The notes beneath the pieces were generated by a model. It was not told the DNA's origin and made no database searches. It saw nothing but the letters and a program-made list of their open reading frames with translations. A DNA stretch of 64,000 nucleotides. Origin: Ectobius pallidus. Taxonomy: Eukaryota > Arthropoda > Insecta > Blattodea > Ectobiidae. This document shows, in pieces, positions 43,471 to 54,652 of the stretch; position 1 is the stretch's first letter; each line of letters opens with the position of its first letter. The position numbers were made by a program, and so were the translations under genes. The stretch is from positions 144,919,686-144,983,685 of the forward strand of contig CAXKWD010000005.1 of assembly GCA_964059195.1 (NCBI GenBank), read 5' to 3'.

Positions 43471-44772
43471 ACCTCTAGCTCATTAACAGAGAGCTGACAT
43501 GCAGCTCCTATTGATGATCACCTCTCACTTGAGGACTGTCGGACAATGCCACCTGGGCTGAACCGGACACTGCCCCATTTGTGTCAGGTTCTAGTTCCAT
43601 GATAATGGAAGGAACTGTTTGCATATTTCCTTCCACATCAACAAAACTACTCCCTGACACTGACACTTTGATACTGACTATCAAAGGGATTGCGCAATTC
43701 TGTGTCTATATGGGGGGCAATGTCAATAACATCCCCTAGGATGTCATCTTCTATAAATTTTGGGTATGGTCCCCCACCAGTGGCCATTCTCTCTCTCTTT
43801 TCTTGCCCAATTTGTTCTTTGGTTGCTGATTTCAGCTTTTCCCAGCACCTGAAATTAGGATATCAATAAAGTTAAAGAATCCAACCTTGCAATCCTTCCA
43901 CATCAACTCCCCGACACATCCGATACTACTACGACTACAGAATTGCTTTCCCTTTGATACTGACTATCAAAGGGATTGTGTAATTCTGTGTCTATATGGG
44001 GGGCAATGTCAATAACATCCCCCAGGATGTCATCTTCTATAAATTTTGGGCACGGTCCCCCACCAGTGGCCATTCTCTCTCTCTTTTCTTGCCCAATTTG
44101 TTTTTTGGTTGCTGATTTCAGCTTTTCCCAGCATCTGAAATTAGGATATCAATGAAGTTAAAGAATCCAGCCTTATTAGGGATTATTCTTATTAGCATTT
44201 CGAGATGAGATATTTATCATTACCCATACATTGTAAATATGGACTCAATAAAAATGTAATAACAATACAATTAAAAACTAAAAAATTCAAAAGTTTCAAA
44301 TTACATTCAAAAATCATTTGTGAGGTTACACAAATGTTGATAAATAGCCTATGCAGACTAGAAAGTATTTTAAAAACCCAATAATGCTATATAAAATCAA
44401 AGAGACGTCTCATTTTCAAAGCTGCTAACAGCTTGTGAAATTGTTGCATAGCTCACTGAAACAATGAATAGCTCAGTTCTTTAGGGAGACACCTGAACCT
44501 GAAGCAGCCACTAATTCCTTGGCATAAATCTAAGAATTATTACAATTTACTACCAGTAATAATATTATTACAAACCTTTTTAACTGAATGTGGTCCCTCC
44601 GTGGAACACCGGCATTCAAATTAAAATTATTAGCGATGGTGATCCATGCCTCTTTCTTTTTAACTATGCTGACAGCATCAGTTAATTTACTCTCCACGAG
44701 AGATTTGTACGGTGCAATTGCCTGCGTCAATAAATGCTTCTTGTGGAGAGTAAACGGAGCAGCCTTCGTCAT
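43340..44772 (-). pseudogene. Myb-like Harbinger partner gene with duplicated exon
   Basis: Exon 1 (44772-44576) starts MTKAAPFTLHKKHLL and contains VKKKEAWITIANNFN with a GTTTGT donor. It joins in frame to CWEKLKSATKKQIGQEKR. That second exon occurs twice, 44134-43930 and 43848-43500, each behind an ATTTCAG acceptor. Both read KFIEDDILGDVIDIAPHID. The 3' copy continues through NGAVSGSAQVALSDSPQ and, after a frame change near 43510, into the coiled-coil VRRVLLEKEKILLEAEKK-like end. The protein binds Harbinger ends and recruits the nuclease. With the HARBI1-like gene at 40.3-41.8 kb it makes up a standard two-gene Harbinger unit on one strand. Confidence 0.65.
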
Positions 44773-45200
44773 CTTTCTTCTAGAAGCAAAACAATGATTG
44801 CCGAACAACAACAAACATTTGGTTCAGCTTTCCGATCCACCACTACAGCCAACACGCAATGTTTACGTTGAATATGATCAGTTCTTCTAAACATCTTGTG
44901 CTTATTACCATAAAGAAGAAACCTATACTTGGTTAACACCTAGAATTTTCTTGAGAAACCCCCTTCATTTTCTTCTAGAAAACAATATAAATGGCGCAAA
45001 TTTATATTGACTTTTTCCCTATCATATTGGTCACTATGAAGCAGCCATTTTAGCTCAACCGTGATGCATCTATAGGCCGTGACTTAAGACTCCGGCCCTG
45101 AAAGAAATGAGGGTGGTGCCTCACTCACTCCTCTGTTTTGTTCTTTATGATGGGAAGCTTTCTGCTCTACTACTAGTAATGAAAACATTTCAATCACCAG
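44773..45200. other. Upstream of the Myb-like gene
   Basis: Mixed DNA that should include the right end of the Harbinger element. I could not match a terminal inverted repeat with the left side. Confidence 0.35.
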
Positions 45201-46386
45201 TTACTCGAACAACGGCGTTGCTAACTCCTCATCAAAATCTTGAATTTCCGATTCCGATGCACACTCCATTCTGTCCTCAGTATCAGTATCAGTCCCACTA
45301 TCACTGTCATTACCACCAAGACTTACGATAATTCGGTCTGTAATTTGCGGTATTAAGGCGTGTGATTCCCAGTATTTATTTTCTACATGCACAACGTGCC
45401 TGCAATTAACCTCCCAATCTAACCTCGTAACTGACTTAATAGCGAGTTCAGTTAACTTTTCTAGTCTACGTAGAGGTAGATCTCCAGTCACGTTGTTTTC
45501 TGTGACGGTGTTCTTCATTTTCTTCCAAACAAGTTCAATAGCGTTTAGGTCACACATGTAGGTGGCCGAACTCTGAAAGCCTTTTGTTGATTCTGAGTCA
45601 TTTATCTGGTGGTTTATTTTGCTATACAAGTTTGTAGATATTGACTTTATGTAATTTATGGTCCACCGTGATGCCCTTGTTTTCTAAGTGGTATGGGGCA
45701 TTATCCATAACAATTACAGAGTTCATAGGGAGATTAGGCAAAAGCCTTTCGTTGGTCCAGTTTTCAAAGTTAATATTATTCATTTGGCCATGGTAATCTC
45801 CCGTTGTAGAACCTGCTTTATATAAAAGTTGGGCGTTTGGAATCCATCCATTGGCACCTCCTGCATGAACCACAATCAGTCTATTTGAAGAGCTTGGAGT
45901 AGCATGCACACCGAATTCTTCGTTGTGTTGCCAACATTTTGAAAACGTTAAGTTGCTGTCAATCCAACTCTCGTCTAGGTACACAATATCACGGCCTTCT
46001 TCACGATACGTCTTCATTTTCACAACAAAATTGTGCCGCCACCTTACGATGTCTGCTCTTTCCATCAATATTTTCCTTTTCGATTGACAGTTTCTCCATT
46101 TGTAGTCCATTACCTTTAGTAATCTGTTTCAAGACCTACCACTCCATGGAAAATTAATTTTCGTCTTAAGAACCTGCAGAAGTTTAGCCACTGTAGGCAC
46201 TTTCTTTTCACGAACATAGAATTCATGAATTGTGTCTTTTATAACGCGCCTATAGAATTCGCCGACATGCATGTGTCTATGTTCTGGATGCAGTCTCTTC
46301 TTGCCAGGCGTAGAGAGGGGCTCATTCGGACGCTCCTCATTTCTTCTTTTACTTTCCCCCGTATTGTCTTTATTGTTGTGGCCCAT
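45201..46386 (-). pseudogene. Tc1/mariner-superfamily DDE transposase, nearly complete
   Basis: ATG at 46386; the N-terminal part includes HVGEFYRRVIKDTIHEFY, and a stop (after FPWSGRS, near 46130) breaks a frame that continues to 45622. Catalytic motifs: IVYLDESWIDSN (first Asp), VIVMDNAPYH (second Asp) and, in the next frame (45629-45201), CDLNAIELVWKKMK (Glu). The Glu is close to the usual place. The end is acidic (SDSGTDTDTEDRMECASESE). DDE transposases of this group cut and paste at TA sites. One stop and one frameshift are all that break it, so the copy is fairly recent. No terminal repeats were identified. Confidence 0.75.
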
Positions 46387-46546
46387 ACGCCTGTATAATA
46401 TGCAGCCTGTTTTGTAGCTTCACAGGAATAGCCAATGCATTGTTCCTTGACTCTTCGTCACATTTGTCTATCACCTTGCTTATAATTTCTCTCCCCTCTG
46501 AATGAATTGCTTTGTCTGCCAGCTAAGTGTGGGTAAGCTGCCATAC

Positions 46547-46683
46547 CTGGCAGAGCTTTATAAATCTGAACCTAAGAGTCTTCTCTTTTTCCCACACTTC
46601 AAGCTTGAGCTTCCTTTTCTTCAGGAGTTCCGTTTTGCCGGACACATCTGGATCCCTCACCATAACCCTCTTCTTAATGGGGT
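46547..46683 (-). CDS. Exon of an unassigned Lys-rich protein
   Basis: A TTTTTTTAG acceptor precedes DPIKKRVMVRDPDVSGK, then LLKKRKLKLEVWEKEKTLRF; a GTATGG donor follows. It is probably coiled-coil and may be the last part of a Myb-like Harbinger partner. It can be joined with the exon at 47614-47899. No stop interrupts it. Confidence 0.4.
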
Positions 46684-47613
46684 CTAAAAAAGGAAATGAA
46701 TGCAAATTAAGATTAACATGCTAATTTATTCATATTATTTTGGTACATGAAAGAAACCTCTCGTATATTTTACTGCTCATCAGTCAGTGTCCATCAAGAA
46801 GGTACACAATGGAATACCGGTACACTATATATACTAGCACAGTAATTACTTCCTCTACCCTACCCCAAGTATATTTTTACAGTTAACTCGCCTTTGTTTC
46901 TAAAAGTTGCGTAGCTTCATCTTCCCCCCCCCCCCTCACGATTTTAAACTATAACTACAGAGTGAGAACTGGGATTTCTGATCACAGCAATGATTGTCGC
47001 AGTGGTAAAATTTCCTACTGCAGGAAGAGATTCAACATGGCACATAGCCCTGCACTATTTAGTATAGACTTACTGCTGCTAAATTCATATAACTGTTCCT
47101 AACCTAACATAACTCGTCACTGATCTAGAATTTAGCTGTCACTAACCTTAATGCAGAAGCTATTTTACCCTTCCACATTTTTTGCAAAGCATTTGTCAGT
47201 GTCTTTGTAATAATTTCTTAACAACTCCTACTAGGCCTGTTTGCCATCCTATATTTACCATTGTATTATCCCATACGAAATAACACAGCAGCATGTCATG
47301 TTTTGTAATTTATAATCCACTGACTACTTGATCATCCGTCAAATTCAATCGGCACAAAGTCATGTTTATAATATTGGTGACATTGTACACTTGGTCCCAC
47401 TTAGCATGGCCCAGCTTAGAGGGCGATCACCTGATTTTGAAGAATAGCAATGGGCTATATTGTTAATTCTAGTTCTTTGCTTTCTAGATCACAACATTGA
47501 CTTACGATTGGTTTATAAGTATATGGAAGAGAAGTATTTCATGCATAGACCCAAGATCATTATCTTTTAAGAGAAAATTTACAAGATATGATGAATAGAA
47601 TTTTGAATCTTAC
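46684..47613. other. Probable intron, no gene seen
   Basis: AT-rich, with a C run of about 12 at 46925. It lies between the two unassigned exons. Confidence 0.35.
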
Positions 47614-47899
47614 CTCTAGGTTTGGGCAGCTCGTTTGGTCGTGGGGAATCAATGGGCGGCTCGTTTGTTCGTGGGGAATCAACTGTATTGCTACCCCCAG
47701 CCTCTTTTTCTGCAGTTTCTTTTTCCTGTTGGGACCCTTCTCTAAAGATGTTTCCCTCTTCCCCAAGGGAATCCTTCATACCCATCCCTTGGAAGATGGG
47801 TGATTCTCTGCCAAGTATTTCAGGCACTAGGTGATTGATTTCATGAAGTTTGGCATCACTGCCACCTCCGGTACCTGTTTTTCCGGAGTCAACTTGACT
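47614..47899 (-). CDS. Exon of an unassigned Ser/Pro-rich protein
   Basis: TTTTTTACAG acceptor, then SQVDSGKTGTGGGSDAKLH, GRESPIFQGMGMKDSLGEEG and a repeated SPRTNEPP/SPRPNELP motif; a GTAAGA donor follows. The linker-like composition fits the middle of a Myb/SANT-type regulatory protein. The pogo element starts 23 bp upstream of the acceptor, so it landed in the preceding intron. Confidence 0.45.
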
Positions 47900-47921
47900 C
47901 TGTAAAAAATAAACACAGGTA

Positions 47922-49394
47922 GGGGAGAGGGGGGCAGTTTTGAACAATTTTTTGTTTTTAATTTTTTTGAAATTGTTATACTGGTGGAGTCTTTTTGAGT
48001 TATACATTTTTATATGCAGAATTTATTGCAGATCTTATTTACTATATAACATTTTTCATTCTAATGTCCAAAATATAGAAAACAATATAAATTCAACGTG
48101 ATATTTTCTATTCAAATCTACCCCTCCGGGGGGGGGGCACTTTTGAACAATTACAAAAATGCATATTCTAGGCTGTAATGTGAAACAAAGTTATACCCAC
48201 AGGTCATTTTAACATTGCATGTAAACAAATTTATTACACAATACAATTATGGGAAAAATCTCAAACACAGAACAGGAGAAATAAGTTTCTTAAACAAGAG
48301 TTTACCCATTTTGTAGTTGGAAAAATCAACTGGAAATGCCATTAGCAACATTGCTCTTTCAGTTCCTCCTGATGACACTGGTTGAGGAAGTTCAGAGATA
48401 ATGTCTTTCAAAGGAATAGGCCATTTGTCTTCACATTGCGGATAGTAAAATTTATCACAGTCGCCTTTCTTCTTTTGAAAATTTACAAAACATTCCTCAG
48501 CTTCTTTGTTTTTCTCCTCAATTTGTCCTATGTAGTGAACATGTTGTTTCTTGGTTGAAAATTTAACTAAATCATAATCATTTATTTCAATATCACCAAA
48601 CTTCACTTCCTCTAGAATTATATCTTCTTGCTCGCTGGTAAAAACTTGATTCACAGTATGTTTAGATGAATATTTTCTGGACTGTACCGTGTTTGTTCTG
48701 CGCTTTTTCACCCTGTAGAACAAGGTATTAAGTTTGACACCAAATAAATCAGCTGCTTTTCTTAGCTGCATTCCTTCAAGAACTGCTTGAATAGCCTTTT
48801 CCATACTATCTACGTCAACATCATTTTCTTTCTTCCTTTTATATGTTCGAACCATATTATTCTAAACATGAATGAAAGCTTTTTCATGAACCTCTCTTAG
48901 TAGATTTTACTTTGAAAATAAATAAATTAAAACCCATTTTTAATTCAATTTTTATTTAGATAATATCCAAAATCAATGCAAAGCTATGTTCAATTCTACC
49001 CCCCACACTTTGTTCAAATCTACCCCACATTACATCCCTCGACAAAAACTGGTTCAAAACATTTAGGTTAATTAATTATTTAATTTCTCATACATTGAAA
49101 GAAAGGTCATTAAGGGTACTTACCAATAGATACTTAAAGGAGATCCACAACAAATACAATAAGGCAGAAAACTCTTACAGTTGAAATGGCAAAAATTTAC
49201 TCAGCAGCAACAAAAACGTAACCACCTCCTTCACAAGCATACAACACAATTGAAATGGAGGGAAACATGTGGCAGTTATGCATCTCATTGCAGCTAACAT
49301 CCATGGAGTCACAGAAAAATTTCCCACAGTTTCTTTAATTAAAAAAAGAAAATGTTCAAATCTGCCCCCAGTTCAAATCTACCCCTCTCTCCCC
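47922..49394 (-). mobile_element. Short pogo/Tigger element with TA target duplication
   Basis: TA flanks at 47920-47921 and 49395-49396. The ends are inverted: GGGGAGAGGGGGGCAG on the left, complement of GGGGAGAGAGGGGTAG on the right. The motif GTTCAAATCTACCCC/TTTTGAACAA recurs as subterminal repeats near both ends (47936, 48135, 49010, 49365). These repeats may bind the transposase. The element is about 1.47 kb and holds one intact ORF. Confidence 0.85.
48247..48855 (-). CDS. HTH-only pogo/Tigger-type protein (catalytic core deleted)
   Basis: An unbroken 202-codon ORF. The N-terminal ~75 residues form a Psq/CENP-B-type HTH (MEKAIQAVLEGMQLRKAADL and NTLFYRVKKRR). The next part, DYDLVKFSTKKQHVHYIGQ, EECFVNFQKKKGDCDKFYY and WPIPLKDIISELPQPVSSGG, matches the C-terminal tail of insect Tigger-type proteins. 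The DDE catalytic domain between them is missing without disturbing the frame. Such a protein could still bind element ends and might act as a repressor of related transposons; that is inference. Confidence 0.65.
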   Translation of the reverse strand: MVRTYKRKKENDVDVDSMEKAIQAVLEGMQLRKAADLFGVKLNTLFYRVKKRRTNTVQSRKYSSKHTVNQVFTSEQEDIILEEVKFGDIEINDYDLVKFSTKKQHVHYIGQIEEKNKEAEECFVNFQKKKGDCDKFYYPQCEDKWPIPLKDIISELPQPVSSGGTERAMLLMAFPVDFSNYKMGKLLFKKLISPVLCLRFFP

Positions 49395-50446
49395 TAAACA
49401 TAATGGGGATGGAATCAAGTTTTAGGCCTACAACAGTTATAATACAATAGAAATGCTTGTATAGTAAAACATCTAAGAAACAACTTTGTTAGTTTCAGAA
49501 TTAAGTGAAGTGGCTTTCTGTAGATAAAGAGCAAGTCGACGATTCAAAAGTAAGCGTATGATGTACAAAATAGGTTAATAGAGTGTTATTTTTATATCAA
49601 AGGTATTACGTTACCTTGTGTAGCTATCAGCTGACCAAACTTTTATATGATAATGATTTAACAAATAAAAAGATATAAGTAACATAAAAACTTACCACTG
49701 TCCTGTGTCTTAAGTTTGATCATGTGGCATCTCGGACATAAGTGAAGTCCTTCTCTCCGGATACAAGGCCAATGGCAACAGAAGAATCTCTTCTGTCCAT
49801 GCCAGCTTTTTAGTTTCCTTAGTTCCTTAGAAAGAGATCAATGTAGTGTTTTGCGGAAGACTGAAACTTTGATACGATGCTGCGTTGGTTTTATCTTTTG
49901 TTTTCTTATTAGGTTTTGCTAGGTGCAGCTAACATATTACAACAATAATTTCACACACATGTGATTTCCTGTGACTATTCTTGTTGTACTTCTAACCACT
50001 TACTCATCATAAGAATTCCATGAGATATCTTCCTAACAAGATCAGTACTAAACCTATATCACTGCACTAGGTTGTAATATTATTTGGGCTATTCTTGTGG
50101 CAGATGAACAACCATTGTCGCCTCACATATCAGTTTTGCCAGAGTGTTCCAAAACACCTATTTTGTATAATCATAGGGAAATAGAAGTTGAGTGGCTGGC
50201 AAATAGAAAAGTTACAGAATAGGACAGCTGACCTATTTGAGTTTTAGGAATAGGCTGATTCTGCATAAGGTCGAAATTGACAGCCCAAAACGACATAACC
50301 TCAATCATCCCACATGGATGCACACAAGGGCACTATAGGAACACACAGCACAAATGGTCACCAAAATTTGGTTTGACCGGAGTTTTTGGCTTCATTGCTA
50401 GGCACTCCGGGGGAAAGGGTGGGCACACAAAAAAAAAAAAAGTTAC
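49395..50446. other. No gene supported
   Basis: Includes a possible upstream exon of the unassigned gene at 49839-49694 on the minus strand (Cys-rich, ending CAG, GTAAGT near 49693). Frames are uncertain. Otherwise AT-rich. Confidence 0.3.
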
Positions 50447-51299
50447 TCAATCTGGTGGACACTGGTTCATATTTCCATGTTCAGGGGACTTGAAAAATAC
50501 TGACAGATTGTCTACATGTGTAATCAAGTACACTGCAGACTTGAACCAGGAATTCCACCTAGTACTTACAGGCATGGGAAAGGCAGCAATTTTATCTTCA
50601 TGCGCTTTGTTTTCGTATTTCTGGAGCATAGTTGTTTTTCCTTTTACGTGTGTTTAAGAAGGCATTCTTTACTTTCACTATAGCTGCATTCAGTTCCTCA
50701 AATTCATTTTAAAAAACACCACCGATAAGGTTGACTTTGTGTGCCTAACACTGCACATGGTTCAGTTCTTCTATCAATCAGCGCACTTTGTCATGTAGCG
50801 TGCACTGTAGGTTACTACTCCCACAACACATTCTCTATCAATACTATAAGAAGAAAGTGTGTCCATTATAGCATTGGCACAGTTTGCACCATTGGCTGCA
50901 TCTAAAGCTACTGAGGCAGCTAGATATGTATTTATTACAATAGAAGCCACTACTGGACGAAACAAGATGTTAAAAATACAACTTCCATTTTTGTCTGTTG
51001 TTTCATCACACAAAACAAAAATCTCCTTGTCTTTTACACATGCTGTTACTTCTCTCTCGTTTTTTGTCTTCTTTCTTTTTTTTTTTTTCTTTTCCACTGA
51101 GCATTGGGATATGCTTTTTTCAGATGTGGTTTGCTGAGGGTAGATCACCACTACTTCTTACATGTTCATTGAGTCAACATCCTGATAGTAGGTTGGTCAA
51201 GCTTCTCAAGCCGTATATTGGCTTGAACAAATGCAGACATTTCCAAAATAAATTCTTCTTTCAGTCTTCCTTTAACAAGGCTACTCTTGGATGACCAAC

Positions 51300-52040
51300 T
51301 TAAAGTCTTGAAGCTACTGTGCGATTCGTATGCTTTTCAGATTTACAATGTTTGTCTAACGCATCTGTATCCTTATAATCTAGCCGACACTCGCATGAGA
51401 ACTCCACTGGAAATAATTATATTCTGAGGCTCTAACCGACAAAGTAATGCTTACCTTAGGCATACTGACTTAACAAGTGATTTACCGAATTCCGAAGAAG
51501 GTTTTTATTAACTGGACAAGAAAATGTCTTTCGCTGCTGCTACTCCTCCAAAAAGCGGTTGATGTTTCGTTTTTGTTTCTGTCTTCCAGGAGATTGCAGA
51601 AGCATCGCATTGTCAACCATCACAACCATCGAAAACAGAACAAAGCTTCCTTGGTCAAAATGGTGTCACTGCCCAAGTTGCAATGCGACTGAACAATATG
51701 TGTATGTGGTACACATTTTTATATAGTGGAAAAAACAAAAGAGACCCAAAATGGGTTTTATTTTGAAGATTATGGTGTTTGTGGTTTTATTTATGAAATT
51801 TGTGTTATTTTGCAGTTAAAATTTGTCTGCAAATGGTACCTAATATCATATGTCAATATAATATAATTTTACATCAGAATATGGTATTTCGTTTTATTGC
51901 CAATCAACGAAAACAAACACCTCTCTCCATGATACAAACTTCTTTGTGGCTTTAAGGCTATCTGATGGTCACATTAAAACCTAAACATGCAATATTAGAC
52001 CAACAGAGATGTTGCTTCCCAAACCTGTCAGCTATTTATA
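51300..52040. other. Insertion within the hAT gene, unclassified
   Basis: This AT-rich DNA separates the hAT N-terminal part from the catalytic part. It contains no motif I recognise. Confidence 0.35.
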
Positions 52041-52320
52041 CGAGGGGCATACTGAAAGTCGTGAGCAACATTTTTTCACAACCTTAATCTTTATTTGTAA
52101 GTGAAACCAAATATATTATCTCAATCTACAGACCTGTCTTTCACTTTTCTGCATAGGCTCTGTTTTTTGTACACATGTTTTCCATCGTTCTGCAAGTTTG
52201 AAAATACCCTTGCGATAGAATTCCGTTCCAGCTGCCCGTAGACACTGACACACTGCTTGCCGAATATCCTCCAGTGTCTCGTAGCGTTGGCCTCGCATCT
52301 GTTCCTTCACAAAACCGAGA
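52041..52320 (-). mobile_element. 3' end of a mariner element
   Basis: Starts after TA with CGAGGGGCATACTGAAAGTC, a usual mariner TIR form. On the minus strand it reads VKEQMRGQRYETLEDIRQAV, then FYRKGIFKLAERWKTCV and a short tail, the C-terminus of a mariner transposase. The homology ends at about 52325 without a second TIR, so the copy is truncated. Confidence 0.7.
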
Positions 52321-52707
52321 TGATGGTAGTCGGCATCCTCTGAAATTCCGGAAATTTTGATTGTTTAGTGAATTCCATGGTATATTGTTTAGTGAATTCC
52401 ATGGTATATTTGCTGCGATTAGAACATGACATAAATTGCTGAAAAATTAATTTCTGTTAGATGAAGTACCTCTTTGCTGTGTAAGTAAAGTTTGCTTTGG
52501 GGTGGTCTGTCTCTGTTTTGCTGCAATATGTTGCATGGTAGACGAATGTTGTGTTAATTGAAACTTTTTATCACATGCAGTTTGTTTGTTACACAGTTGA
52601 CAAAATACAACCTTACCGTCTGTTGTGTAATTCTGTGATTCACAGTCCTTAACCCACTGTCTTAAAAGTTTACTTTTATTGCTTTTATCTTTCGGCATTC
52701 GTAACAC

Positions 52708-53319
52708 TTTCCAAACACGTTCTTCTCACAAGGAAAATCAATCACTCACTGACAGTTGCAAATGACTGTCCCTGACTGCATTGCACAACACTGACTGCAA
52801 CTTGGAGAGTTGTGATTCCCTGGGTGACATCACCTCTCACCAGAGGCTCATGGGTCTCTGGGTAGTAAGCAGACTGCACAACTATTTCACGACTCTATAA
52901 AAATTAATACTTAAAAATAACGTTCCAATCCTTAAAACAGTTTGATATATGCATGGTGCATACTAAAATTGCAAAATATGCAACAACGCCAAAATTATGC
53001 TTTTATATGCACTATAAACTGTATATATACAGTAACAGTGATGGTAAATCGTACTTAAAGTCTCCTTTCCATATGATCTGTTACAGCAGGTGGAATATGC
53101 ATTTCCATATAAATCCGATGTATTGTATTGTATTTTATTGTTTTGTTTTATTCACCGTATCAAATTTTACAATTTCAGGCTTCGTCATACAAATTTATAA
53201 TTTAAATTTAAATACCCTAAAAAAAAAAGATTTAAATTACTATGCTCACAGATATACAATTTATGATCTACGATCAATATCAGCTGTGTAAGTAAAGATC
53301 CATTTTAATTCCTTGTCCT
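52708..53319. other. No gene seen
   Basis: AT-rich flank of the hAT element. No 8 bp target duplication could be confirmed by eye. Confidence 0.35.
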
Positions 53320-53325
53320 ATTCAA

Positions 53326-53790
53326 TCTATATTAATAAAAATGAATTACCTAATTGTTGTTGCCACATCACTTGAGAACGGCTCGACCAATTTGGCTGAC
53401 TTCTTTTTTGTTGTGTTCGTAATTGTCAGGACAAGGTTTGTGTGAAAGAAAATTTTTGGAAAATCCATGGGAAAAGTCAGAAATGTGAAAGGAGGCAAAG
53501 TTAGAGAATTCTGCTGTCAATTGTTTACATAAAAATAAAAAGATTAAAAAAATTGAAGTGTGACAAAAGAAGTGTGACATATTCACAGTTTGAGAGTTCT
53601 CACATGTTTTCATAACAAAACAAAAAAACAAAAATTGTGAGTCTTGCAACCTAGCCAGATCAAAAGTGTGTATGAATGTTCCCTATACAAATCTACATTT
53701 CTTGACCAATTTGCACGAAATTTTGCACACATGCTCACTTAAACCTAGGAAGTAATGCAGTGAACACTAAAATTCAAACAAACCATGCCT
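53326..53790 (+). mobile_element. Possible Helitron-like or short nonautonomous repeat
   Basis: Starts TCTATATTAATAAAAATG, as many arthropod Helitron 5' ends do, followed by CACTTGAGAACGGCTCGACC and, further on, CTTGACCAATTTGCACGAA. No coding capacity was found. The CTRR end with hairpin could not be placed with confidence. Confidence 0.35.
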
Positions 53791-54539
53791 TCCCTTGAAA
53801 ATTGATATAATTTCTGAAAATATTATACTGAAAAATGCAATTCAGTTATCATGACAACAGTGTATTGTTTACGATGTTCACATAGGGCTTTGGGAAATAC
53901 ATAAATACTGTGAGTGCGTGATTGTCAAGATATCACAAATCTATAGTTCTGCTGACGCTGGTCGATTTTAATCTGATCAAATAAACTTATTTTCAACACA
54001 TCATAATTGCAATTATAATTGATTCAACAAAAACATTCTGGCACTTTGTTATATCAGTTCACCTGATTTTATTTAAGATTTTAACCAGTTATGAGAACTT
54101 ACTTTATCCCATTTATTGGGTTCTAATAGTTAATAAACTTAATAAACTCATTCACTGCCAATAAAGTCATTCAGTGCCCGCCACTTTTCAGATCCTGTAC
54201 AGTTATTTTCTACAAAACTATCGAAAATCGGACATATGTTCATATGAACTTTTTTAATCAGCATAACGTGACAAATTAATTCGCTGAGTATGTTCCATTC
54301 TTCGTGAATCACTCTGCATAATATAAATCACACTCATGTAGCAGGCAATACAACATACTAACCGGGGAAATACTGTGCATCTAACATTCAGACTACAATA
54401 AGTTGGTGTTGATAGGCATTTTATGATGATAGCATTGTGACTTGAGTGTTATATGTGTTATAAATTGTGTATTCCTCTTTAACATTGTCTGGTGTTTTTG
54501 TATAGTGTATTCAGAATCTGTAAAAATGCTCTCCAAATG
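53791..54539. other. No gene seen
   Basis: AT-rich sequence without coding signal. Confidence 0.4.
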
Positions 54540-54652
54540 TAGGAAATATTACTAATGATGGTTTCACGGGCTATAAGCCGACTTATAGCCCGTGAACCAT
54601 CATTAGTAATCAACACCGAGAATGCCTCAAGTCTTACATAGGAAATATTACT
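54540..54652. mobile_element. 85 bp hairpin insertion flanked by 14 bp direct repeats
   Basis: TAGGAAATATTACT occurs at 54540-54553 and 54639-54652. Between them 54554-54638 is dominated by an inverted repeat: arms 54548-54577 and 54582-54610 pair over 29 bases with one bulged T and a 4-base loop. The direct repeats look like a target-site duplication of the length made by LINE-type insertion. Confidence 0.7.

Larger units (their letters stand above)
50447..52707 (-). pseudogene. hAT-family transposase remnant
   Basis: The N-terminus (52707-52447) has a BED-like finger: SKLLRQWVKDCESQ, VVFCQLCNKQTACDKKF and QHSSTMQH. The body resumes at about 51280 with EMSAFVQANIRLEKLDQP, then VLCDETTDKNGSCIFNIL (catalytic Asp region) and IDRECVVGVVTYSARYM (51080-50790). 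THKVNLIGGVFKNEFEELN (about 50740) and PMPVSTRWNSWFKSAV (50590) follow. The C-terminal dimerisation domain is missing. The order agrees with CGGBP1-like/hAT proteins of arthropods. A mariner end is nested between its two parts, and several frame changes are present. Confidence 0.7.

Noticed and set aside
40300..45080. Terminal inverted repeats of the Harbinger unit
   Set aside because: GCTAAGATGGCTG near 39632 and AGCTAAAATGGCTGC (complement, near 45040) look alike, but the match is short and no TTA/TWA duplication was certain. Not called.
53368..53649. 93-codon minus-strand ORF with hydrophobic segments
   Set aside because: AT-rich translation (Phe, Leu, Lys) within a Helitron-like or repeat stretch; no conserved motif.
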